NCBI RefSeq assembly: GCF_000002595.2
Contig: NC_057006.1
Location: forward strand, 7,299,325-7,363,324
Length of the DNA: 64,000 bases
Source: Chlamydomonas reinhardtii
Lineage: Eukaryota; Chlorophyta; Chlorophyceae; Chlamydomonadales; Chlamydomonadaceae
Direction: 5' to 3'
The notes under the pieces are model-generated. The model was not told the DNA's origin, made no database searches, and worked only from the letters and a program-made list of their open reading frames with translations. This document shows positions 55,552 through 64,000 of the stretch, piece by piece. Made by a program: the position numbers and the translations under genes. Positions within the stretch are counted from its first letter, which is position 1. Each line of letters begins with the position of its first letter.

Positions 55552-58500
55552 ATGTGGGCTTCGGGGCAGTGTTTAAGGGGCTTGCAGCGACAACTCACCA
55601 GCTGTAACGCTGCTCCGAGCCGCTCAGCGACTCAGGTGAGGCGAGCATGGCTTCAGGCTGGACACAGGCTGCACCGGATCCATAAGGACTTGCACCAAAG
55701 CATTATGTTTTATTGTGACAAGGCAAAGCACGTTGATCGGAGGCCGGGCGGCCTGGGTCCCCGGCCAGGGTCCCCTGCAAACGGGGCCTTTTGTCCGCGG
55801 CGCTGGGCGCTGGGGCCGCGCAGGTCGCGCAACATGTTGTTGTGACTGTTTTCAATGCGAAACCGCGACAAGATCTTGTTTTACCTGTCTTCCTCACCCT
55901 GCTCGCGACTTTTGCAAGCAGGTTGGCACTCGCGCGGCAACACGACAGCAGCCCTCGCAGGCGGAGCTCGTGATAGAACATCAACCTCGACGACATGGCG
56001 CACAGCTGGCTGATGGAGCGGGGGCAGGGACTGTCGGTCTTGAGAGTGCTGGTGTGGATGGCGTGCACGTCTGCGGCCTGGTCCCGGTCGCCCCCATCGC
56101 TGTGTCGGGCGCTGCGACTGTAGCAGTTAGCCACCAGCAGCCCGCACTTATTCCGTCAGCCATCGACGGGGTAGCGGAGCAAAGCACTGTCTGCTTCACG
56201 GCGGGGGGGCAAGTCAACGGCCACACGCAGCCACAGCTGGAGTCGGCAGCCCTGCACCACCACGCGCAACACGCGCAACAGCCCCACCACCATCGGAGAC
56301 CTAGCAACGGCGCAGACGCAGCTCACTTCCACCCGCAACTTGGCCGTGGGGCAACAGCCAACGGCAGCAGTAAAAGCTGCAACGCCAACGGCACTATCAG
56401 CGGCGACGCGGGGCAAGGGCATGGCACCGCCGGTGGTGTGCGGCTGCAGCTCGGCCAGCAGCAACACGCCGCGGCGCTCGCGCCTGACGACCCGTCAACG
56501 GCGGCAGCCAACGGCGCCGCGCACAGTCATTCAACTGTTGTGCAGGGTCACGTGGCAGGATTAGCCGGCCTGCCGAGCTGTGCCGCGTCTTCATCCGCTG
56601 CAACAGGCAGCGTGCACCAAAGCTCGCTGCCGCACTCAGACTTCTGGGTGAACGTCCGGTCACAGTATTCCGACTCTCATCACTTACGTAGCAGTGGCAA
56701 CAGCGGCAGCGGCTCTGACCTGATGCCGTACCTAGACGCTGCCAGCCGCAGCTCCGGGCTCGCCAGCACAAGCAGCGCCGGCAGCAGCCGCTACAGCAGC
56801 CCGAGCACGCGCGGCTCCACGGGCGGCCGCGGCCCGGTCCCTGCAGCAGCGCACGTAATGTCGGCTGCGGCAGCTGCGGCAGCAGCGACCGCCCTAACGA
56901 CTGCAGGTGCAGGTGTGGATGCTGGCGCGGGGCCGGCCGCTGGGGCCCGTGTGCCGCTGGAGCTTGCGGAGCGGGTGGCCGCCGCAGCGGCGGATGCCGC
57001 GTCGCAGGAGCCGGGCTGGGTGCCGAGCGGCGCTGGCAGTGGTAGTGGCAGGAACAGCAACGGCAACAGCAAACCTGGTGTTACTGGTGGCAGCGCTGCA
57101 GCGGGGAGCAATGGCAACGGACGCAAACCTGGCAACGCTGGCCTGTCGCCATGGCACCCGGATGCCGAGCTGCTCTCTCCATCGACGTTGCATCAGCGTC
57201 CGGAAGGTGACGAGCACTACGCTGCCTTTGAGGATGACGCAGAAGACTTGGAAGGCGAGGAGGACGAGGACGGGGCCGACCGGCCAGGCCGGCGGCGACG
57301 CGGGCGGCGCAGCAGCACCAGCAGCAATGGCGACGGTGATCCGCTTGAAGTGCCGCGGCCCCGGCAGCCGCGGCACCCGTCGCGCGCGGAGCACCGCATG
57401 TTGCGTCAGCAGGCGGTGGTGCGCCAGCTGGCGCTGCGGCCGCGTGCGCCCGCGCCTGAGGACCTGCGCCTCACGTCCCGCATCATGACCACCACGCACT
57501 GGTCACAGCTTCTGCCGCTGCTGGCAGACCATGCGGAGGTGCACGAGCGGCGCCAGCGCCAGCAGCTACACAGCCAGCAAAGCAGCAAGGGCGCCGGCGG
57601 CAGCCGTGCGCTGTCGCCAGGGGCGCGATCGGGCGCCACCAACAGTGGCAGCGACAGCGGCAGCGGGAGTGGGAAAGGCGCAGCAGGGCTCAATGCGCTG
57701 GCGGCGGCCGCCGCCGTGGCGTCCAGCGGGCACGTGCCCATGGGGGCGCTGCCGTACACGCCTCAGCACGTGGCGGCGGCGCTGCAGCGTACGGCGCAGC
57801 TGGTGGAGCACGGCGCGGGGCCCGGCAGTGCGTCGGAGGCGCGGCGGCTGCACGGCCTGGTGGACTGCCTTGCGCGACTGGCGGCGGCGCTGCTGCCGTC
57901 GCCCGGGATGGGGTTGCGCGAGATCTCCGGCGTGTTCCACTCCCTCGTGCGGTGGGTACAGCGTGTGGTGTTCTGAAGGGGCAGCACTTAGGCCCGAGTG
58001 GGCGCAAGGAATGCGGGGCCTAGGAAACACGCTAACTCAGCTGTTTATGTACGGTACACGTGTGCAAGACCCTGACTGACCTTGTTTACATTCCACGTTC
58101 CAGGCTACGGCACCCAGTCGGCAAGCCCTACTACATCGCGCTCATGACTGCCGCGCGCCAGCGCTTCACCACCGCAGCCACGGCAGCTGCGCCCGCAGCC
58201 GTTCTGGCCTCCCCGCCAGAGTTCCCCGACGCCGATGCCGCAGACGGCTCCGGTTCTCCTGCGGGCTCTGCTACAGGCTCCTCTGCCGCGGCTGCGGCTG
58301 GCGCCGCGCACGACCTGTCGCAACTGGTCTGGTGTGTGGCGGCATGCGGCATGGCTGGGCTGAGGGCGGACTGGGCGGCGGCGTATGCAGCTGCACTGCA
58401 GCCGGTGGTGACGTCGCTGGCGCCCAAGGGTGTGGCGATGGTGTTGTATGGCTTGGCGCGGCTGCGCAGCCCGCCGCCTCCGGCGCTGCTTGCGGACCTG

Positions 58501-60011
58501 TGTGCGCAGCTGGTGCGACACATGGAGACCGCGGGAGCCGCGCTGGAGGGGGCCAGCGTGGACGGCAGCGAGTGGGAAGCCGTCAAGGCGTGCGCGTCGA
58601 GGTGCGCTGAGGAGGAGCGGCAGCGCGTGCGGTCGCAGCAGCAACAGCAGGCCGGGGCCGGGGCTGCCGCTTCCTCGGCGCCCTCCGGCGCCGAGGCTTC
58701 GCCGTACGGAACCAATGGTGCTGACCACAACGACGGCGGCAGCACGGGCACCGGCACACGCACTGGCAGCAGCACGGGTGGTCACTGCAGGCCGGTGGAC
58801 GTATCGCTGTCGCTGTGGGCGCTGGCAACGCTGCGGCTACCGCCCGGCGGCTTCTGCCCGCGGCTACTGCCGGCGGCGGAGCGCTACAGCCTGGCGCACC
58901 TGCCCGACTTCCCGCAGCAGGAGCTGTCCAACCTGCTGTGGGCGCTGGCACGGCTGCAGCACCGGCCCTCGCCCGCCTTCATGTCACGCCTGTACGACAC
59001 CACGGGCGTGCTACTGCCCGAGCTACAGCCGCAGGCGCTGTCCACGCTGCTCTACAGCCTGGCGCAGATGGGCGCGGCGCCGGAGCAGGCCTGGTTGGCG
59101 GCGGCGGCAGGCCGCGCGGCGGAGACGCTGCCGGGCTCTGGGCCGCAGTCCATGGCGCTCACGGTGTATGCGCTGGCGGTGCTGGGCTACAGGCCGCAGG
59201 TGCGCGCGGCGTGTGCTGGGGGGATGGGGCGGCGGTGGGGCTTTGGGAGCGCGCCGGGCCATGGCTGTTGTGAGGGGGTAGGAAGGGAGGTGCTTGAGCT
59301 GTCTGTGCGCCCACGGTTGGGACGTGTGCAGATGACACAAGAGCGTGACTTGACTGCTGCTCATTCTGTCTGTGTCGCCAAACGGATAATACCGTAAAGA
59401 GCCGCAGCAATTGCTGACGCGGGTGCCTTAGCTCAACCATCGGCTAATCCTTGGCTGCTGCGGCTTTGCAGGACTCGTGGCTGCACGCCTTCCACTCACA
59501 GCTGGAGGCACAGCGCAGCGGCGTGGACACCCGCGTGCGCGACAAGGTGCGGGAGGCATACCGCCTCATGGCCTTCCGCCCCGCGGGAGCAGGCGCCGGT
59601 GCGGGCGCCGGTGCCGGCGCCGGCGGCGGCGCCACGGGCGCAGAGCTGCATGGAGCCAGGGCCAGCGGCACCACGCCAGGCGCCGCAGCAAGCGCGCGCC
59701 GGAACAGCATGGCAGCAAGTAGCAGCAGTGCCGCGGCGCCGGGGCTGCGCGCAGCGCCGTCGAGGTGGCAGGCGACGGCGGCGGCAGCTGACCGGCCGTC
59801 GCAGCCAGCGGCCCGGCGGGCGGCGCGACCAGATGCACGACAGTCCGCACCTGCGGCCTTGACAGGCGGAGGGCAGCAGCAGGGCGCTGCGGAAGGCGCT
59901 GCCCTGGACGATGACCCGGGCATGCTTGTCGAGCCTGCGGCGCCGCATGCGGAGGACGCTGCGTCCCCTGCTGTGTCCGTGCTCGCGCGCCCTTCGCGCT
60001 TTGGCTTCTAA
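55552..60011 (+). CDS. Organelle-targeted helical-repeat protein (OPR/FASTK-like)
   Basis: Four exons (55552-55635, 55922-57951, 58104-59199, 59472-60011) give 1249 residues, all in phase. Exon 1 supplies the only ATG (MWASGQCLRGLQRQLTSCNA), a targeting-type peptide; exon 2 alone has no usable start. Residues 29 to about 500 are Ser/Gly/Ala/His low-complexity. From about 540 come helical repeats: RIMTTTHWSQLLPLLADH, LSQLVWCVAACGMAGLRADW, PKGVAMVLYGLARL, DVSLSLWALATLRLPP, QQELSNLLWALARLQHRPSP, QALSTLLYSLAQMGAAP and QSMALTVYALAVLGYRP. The 'LLWALARL-x-RP' style is that of octotricopeptide and FASTK-like repeats, which bind organelle RNAs and are strongly expanded in Chlamydomonas. Function is therefore inferred as chloroplast or mitochondrial RNA maturation or translation; the target is unknown. 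I see no RAP domain in the tail. Confidence 0.75.
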
Positions 60012-61405
60012 TGGCAATGGCGGGGCTCGCCTGCCTAGCGCAACGGCGGCAGCACCTCACCGGCCGCCACCCGGCAGCTAAGGCCTTGCAGGATGGAGCA
60101 AGTGTCGGAGCGCCAGGCAGGGCATGCGACGGGCCACGCACTGCACGTGCTGCCAGGAGCGACACGGGGGCTGTGGAGTCACGTGGAGGCGGCGAAGCCT
60201 GTGAGCTGGGGCGTGTGGTTGGGACGGCGAAGGGCCAAGAGCCAGTAGCTTATTTGAGCCAACCTTGAGAAGAGGGCAAATTGATGTCAGGGCAAGAGGC
60301 AGAACAGATATTATCGCAGCTAGGATTTTGCCTTCGAAAGGGATTCTGTGTGGGTTTGCCAGCTGCTGGTGATGGGATTGGGGCCGGGCCAAGCGCAACC
60401 TCATTTCAGATTGACCAGGCAGCGGGCACCCGCACAGACCCATGTACATCACCGAATAACGCTCATATTTTGTTTGTTGTTCAACGTGTAGCCTAAGAAA
60501 GAGGGCCTCACCAAAGGTGGGGACTTGCGGTAGGACTCCATTCGTGTGCGTTGTGTATTTGTGTGCGTGTTCTCATCAATGGGCAGCTGCTTGCATGCGT
60601 AGACAGACTGAAGGGGGCCATGATGCGTGTGCGCGTGCAGTGGTTCGGAGTGTCATGTCGTTGTTGGGTCAACGGGGAGGGAGGTAGCGCAGAGACATGG
60701 GAAAACGCAGGGCGCTCGCGGGGGCAGCAGGATGGAGCTCCGATACGGGGCCATGGCCAGGGCGGCCGGGCTAAAAGGCACTTGCGTCCTCAGCTGCACG
60801 CCCGTGTAGCGCTGTGGACAAGTGAGAACGGATGTGATCAAAGCGCGCGGTTCCGGGTGTTTGCGTCAAGAGCGCGAGCTTGTAACCCAAGATGACGCAG
60901 GCTGCATGTCGGCCACGAGCCCGTGCCCGCTTTACGTGCTGCTGGGTTAGGGCGGCATAAACATGCCGCAATGCGCAGACAAATTGACAGTGACAGCGCT
61001 TAAGGTTGTGCGGGCGGATTGTGGCGGGAAACGCCATGCGGGCCCAGGATGCGGGCCCATGGCTCCGCGTCATCTTTTGAGCAGGTAAAGGAAACCTCTG
61101 CAACACGCGTAACGATGCGACTCGTACGCTGCAACCCACCCATGGACTAGCAAGCAAGCAATCAAGAGCTTCAGAGCAATTCAACGCTGGGCGCAAGAGG
61201 CTCTGCGCGGAGCAGCAGGATTCAGCAGCGCCCACGAATGAGCACGCGACCTTAGTCTTTGTCCCTTTCTAGACCCTACAGAGAGCTAGCGTGCTGGGAA
61301 ATCGCAAAATCTTCTTACAGGCCCGCTCATAATTCAAACCCGCGCGGGGCGCGGGGTGGGCTTTCCGCGCCCGTGCGCTGCTCCGGCCGCAGCCGCTAGT
61401 GCGCA
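60012..61405. other. Intergenic: long 3' UTR and upstream region of the membrane protein gene
   Basis: The likely 3' UTR of the helical-repeat gene extends to the TGTAA at 60881. From about 60900 to 61405 is the 5' flank of the next gene. No gene or repeat is supported. Confidence 0.5.
60881..60885 (+). promoter_or_regulatory. Poly(A) signal TGTAA for the helical-repeat gene
   Basis: TGTAA lies 870 bases after the stop, a long but acceptable 3' UTR for this kind of genome. Confidence 0.45.
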
Positions 61406-64000
61406 ATGGTTGCTGCAACGCATCACGACAGCTTGCAGCGCGCCGTCCTGTCTGCAGCAGCCTGCCTTACGTTGCTGTTGGTGTTGCCCCTCACTTCGCC
61501 TTTTGGTGTCGGCGCTACCGCGGCGTCCTCTGTGGCGCAGCAGCAGCCCCAATGCCAGCAGCAGGAGCGATTTGATTTTGAGGAGCATACGCTGCAGGCT
61601 TTCGCAGCGCCAGCCGTGAGCACCCGCGCCGGCCCGGTCAGCCCAGCTGGTTCCGACCCTCCCGCGCCGTCCGATTCGAAGCAGCCGCAGCCGCATTCGC
61701 ATTCGCATCTGCATGCTGAGCAACAGCAGCACCACCACCAGCTGCGGCTGCGCGCGGCGGTAGCGGACCTGGTCGCGGCGTTCTCCGCGGCCGCTCATGC
61801 CACACCCGCCGTGGCGGCAGCAGCAGCCCCCACCACGCACTCCAACAATGAACAGGCGCTGTGGGTGCTGGCGGCGGCGCTTGCGAGCATTGCGGTTCTG
61901 GCAGTACTCATGCTGGCGGCAGTGACAGTGCTGGCGCTGGTGCTGCTGCTACGTGAGCGGCGTGGCACCAGCAGCGCTGGCGGGGGCGCCACGCCGGTCG
62001 CCACCACCTGTTTCACCGCCGCCGCTGAACGGAGGAAGCTGTTGCTCCGGCGGCGGGTGGCGGCGCGGCAGCAGCAGCGACTTGTGCAGCGGCCGCTGGA
62101 GGCACAGGAGCGGCAGCCGTCACCACCGCCGTCAATGACTCCAGCATCTGGCGTGCCCGGAGCCCCCGCATCGCCAACTCTGCCCACCGCGCACGCCCTC
62201 GCCCCAGCAACCGCAGTCGCCGCTGCTGACGCTGCCCCATCGGCTGCCGCGGCGGCGGCACTCGACGGCATCGCCACCACTGCATCCCCTGCACCCACCG
62301 CCGCCGCCAGCACCCTGCAGCCCGTGGAGGCGACGGCGCCGCAGCAGCTGCCCCTGCCGCCGCCCGCCGCCGCCCCGGCCGCCGCCCTGGCCCCTGCTGC
62401 CTCCTCCCCGACCAGCAGGGCGCCGGGTATGCCTGTTATGGCTCCAGGCCCCGCGACCCACATCGCCTCCTCCTCTGCAGCCTCCCTTGCGGCCACGAAC
62501 TCCTCAGCCACCGTCGGTTGGCATCCACCACCAATGACCACTGGCAGGGACCCCGCCGCCACCCCAGCCACCTGCGCCACTCCCGCCGCCTCCGCCACCC
62601 CCGCCGCCTTCGCTGCGGCTCACCGCCCTCCGCGGCGGCGCCGCAGCCTGACCAGTGCCGTCATCAGCACCCTCAGCACCATCAACAGCCTAAGCAACGC
62701 GACCAGCATCAGCACCACGGCCGGCAGTAGCAGCAGCGCTGGCGCGCCGCCGCCTCATCTGCTACTGCCGCCTCGCATGGTGAGCGAGGGCGGCGCCGCC
62801 GTTTTCCGCACCCTCCGCCTTCTGGACCCTCCCTCTCCAGACAGGGCTCCACAACCCGCCGCCCCAGCGTCGCCCTCTGGCAGTAGCGGTGTTGCGGGCG
62901 GGCGGGAAGGTGGCGTGGCGGCGGCGGTGGTGGCGGCGGCGGTGGCGGCGGCGGCAGCGGCGGCGGTGGGAGCTGAGGCGCAAGCGCAAACGCACACGCA
63001 CACGCCGCTGCAGCAGGAGCCCCAACGCCTGGTTGCGTTCGGCAGCGGAGCCGACGACTCGCCGGCCCCCGGGACTGCAGGTTTCCTCTCTGCGGCCACT
63101 GGCGCTGGCGACAACGCAGGTGTGGCCACCGGCAACGACTCGAGCGGCGATGACAGCCGGTCAGCCCCCTCCCCGCAGCGCTCGCCGCTGCCTGACCCGT
63201 GGTGGACCGAGTCGCCCACTCGTGCGCAGCCCTCGCCGCTGCAACTGCAGCAGCCGTCCATCGGACCGGAACGACCATCAGCGGAGCAGCAGTTACAGCC
63301 GCAACCGCACCAGCAGCACCCCGCTCCATCCGCGAATGGCCGTTTCGTCTTCCGCGCGGCCTCTGAGGACGGCCGCCGTGCCTTCTCCTTCCTGCCGCCA
63401 GTAGGCGCCAGCACCGCGGTCCTGGGTCTCGCATCCAGCCGTTGCTACGGCAGCCCCACGCCCGGTGGCGGCGGCGCCGCCTCCCACCCGCCCGCCAGCA
63501 CCCCGCGCGGCATGAGCGCGCGCATCCCGCAGCACGTGCCGCAGTCGCAGCCGCCGCCGGCCCGACTGCACCCGCTGCCGCACCTGACGCTGAGCCGTTC
63601 CGAGTACCAAGTAGCCCAACTGCGGCAGCAGCAGTTGCAGCGGGTGCGCCAGGCGCGGCTGCTACAGCGCCTGGGCAGTAGCGGCCCCATAAACTTCGGC
63701 GGCGCCGGCAGTAGCACTGGCGGCGGCGGCGCACTGGCGCTGCCGTCACTGACGTCAACACCGGCGGGAGCGGGAGCGGCTGCCTTCGCCATGCCGCGAG
63801 CGCTGTCTTCAGCCGGCGGCGGCGCGGCTCTGCCCCTGGGACTGCCCATGCCGGGCTCAGGGTCTGCTAGGTGTGTGGCGGCGGCACCGATGTCGCGGCC
63901 TGCCGGTCCCACGCCTCGCCGCGCGCTCTTCCAAGCGGCGGTGGTGCCGGCGCCGGAGGCGGCCGGCGGCACCGGCACCGCGCTGCCGCTTCTGGCGCCC
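61406..64000 (+). CDS. Single-pass membrane protein with low-complexity cytoplasmic tail (3' end beyond window)
   Basis: From the ATG at 61406 the frame stays open for 865 codons to the last base; I checked it line by line. An N-terminal hydrophobic segment (AACLTLLLVLPLTSPFGVGA, about 19-38) is a likely signal peptide. A His-rich stretch follows (HSHSHLHAEQQQHHHQ). A strong membrane helix at about 151-183 (LWVLAAALASIAVLAVLMLA and on) is followed by RERRG, so the long C-terminal part should face the cytosol. That part is Ala/Pro/Ser/Gln-rich with a poly-Ala run and a basic ARLHPLPHLTLSRSEYQVAQ region near 710. No domain is recognised up to the window end; a kinase or cyclase domain could follow. 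Open frames on the opposite strand here are shadows of GC-rich coding. Confidence 0.72.
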   Translation, partial: MVAATHHDSLQRAVLSAAACLTLLLVLPLTSPFGVGATAASSVAQQQPQCQQQERFDFEEHTLQAFAAPAVSTRAGPVSPAGSDPPAPSDSKQPQPHSHSHLHAEQQQHHHQLRLRAAVADLVAAFSAAAHATPAVAAAAAPTTHSNNEQALWVLAAALASIAVLAVLMLAAVTVLALVLLLRERRGTSSAGGGATPVATTCFTAAAERRKLLLRRRVAARQQQRLVQRPLEAQERQPSPPPSMTPASGVPGAPASPTLPTAHALAPATAVAAADAAPSAAAAAALDGIATTASPAPTAAASTLQPVEATAPQQLPLPPPAAAPAAALAPAASSPTSRAPGMPVMAPGPATHIASSSAASLAATNSSATVGWHPPPMTTGRDPAATPATCATPAASATPAAFAAAHRPPRRRRSLTSAVISTLSTINSLSNATSISTTAGSSSSAGAPPPHLLLPPRMVSEGGAAVFRTLRLLDPPSPDRAPQPAAPASPSGSSGVAGGREGGVAAAVVAAAVAAAAAAAVGAEAQAQTHTHTPLQQEPQRLVAFGSGADDSPAPGTAGFLSAATGAGDNAGVATGNDSSGDDSRSAPSPQRSPLPDPWWTESPTRAQPSPLQLQQPSIGPERPSAEQQLQPQPHQQHPAPSANGRFVFRAASEDGRRAFSFLPPVGASTAVLGLASSRCYGSPTPGGGGAASHPPASTPRGMSARIPQHVPQSQPPPARLHPLPHLTLSRSEYQVAQLRQQQLQRVRQARLLQRLGSSGPINFGGAGSSTGGGGALALPSLTSTPAGAGAAAFAMPRALSSAGGGAALPLGLPMPGSGSARCVAAAPMSRPAGPTPRRALFQAAVVPAPEAAGGTGTALPLLAP

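Noticed and set aside
55715-57976. Treating 55715 as the start of the helical-repeat protein
   Set aside because: The codon there is GTG and no ATG occurs in that frame for about 1 kb; a splice from the ATG exon at 55552 to 55922 fits phase exactly.
61334-63978. Long minus-strand open frames opposite the plus-strand membrane protein (for example 62709-63761)
   Set aside because: They are antisense to an 865-codon plus-strand frame with signal peptide and membrane helix. GC-rich coding leaves the opposite strand poor in stops, and the minus products show only Ala/Arg/Gly text.

Overview
The window looks like nuclear DNA of a volvocine green alga of the Chlamydomonas type. Third codon positions are very GC-rich, and genes carry many short introns with G-rich 5' ends and GTGAGT/GTGCG donors. 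Long (CA)n/(TG)n tracts sit in introns, Ala/Gly/Gln/Pro homopolymers interrupt proteins, TGTAA serves as the poly(A) signal, and plastid and mitochondrial targeting peptides are common. I cannot fix the species from sequence alone.

I rebuilt 14 protein-coding loci by following reading frame and intron phase across exon joints; nearly all models close exactly in frame. From left to right: (1) 1-2378, minus, the 5' part of an unrecognised gene running off the left edge. (2) 3843-10726, minus, a SCYL2-type pseudokinase with HEAT-like repeats in 15 exons. (3) 11489-13617, plus, a secreted GILT-type thiol reductase relative. (4) 14138-19207, plus, a plastid-type glucose transporter of the major facilitator superfamily. 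(5) 20397-23358, minus, a LURP-one-related protein. (6) 23696-29913, minus, a giant Gly/Gln-rich coiled-coil protein. (7) 30256-32504, plus, a CAMK-like pseudokinase. (8) 34101-40561, plus, dihydroxy-acid dehydratase. (9) 42398-45892, plus, the CbbY-type sugar-bisphosphate phosphatase. (10) 46888-53017, minus, a protein resembling vertebrate M1AP/Treslin. (11) 53255-53666, plus, a 64-residue membrane protein. (12) 54274-54543, minus, a selenoprotein-W-like Rdx domain. (13) 55552-60011, plus, an organelle-targeted helical-repeat (OPR/FASTK-like) protein. (14) 61406 to the right edge, plus, a single-pass membrane protein whose frame is still open at the window end.

The genes are unrelated neighbours rather than an operon. 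Four pairs are divergent with short shared promoters (2/3, 6/7, 10/11, 12/13). Three pairs converge (4/5, 9/10, 11/12), and the predicted 3' ends of 11 and 12 overlap. Genes 4, 8 and 9 are plastid carbon and amino-acid metabolism: glucose export, branched-chain amino-acid synthesis, and removal of Rubisco-inhibiting sugar bisphosphates. Genes 2 and 7 are both inactive-looking kinases. I found no CRISPR, rRNA, tRNA or intact transposon.

The least expected signals are non-coding. A ~110-bp sequence is shared by introns of two unrelated genes near their 5' splice sites, with weaker traces in two more. A dispersed repeat is attached to TG microsatellites. Three tandem 149-bp units in a DHAD intron share a hairpin with a covarying base pair. 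Among proteins, the GILT relative lacking its second catalytic Cys, the Rdx domain without a redox motif and the M1AP-like protein deserve the closest look.
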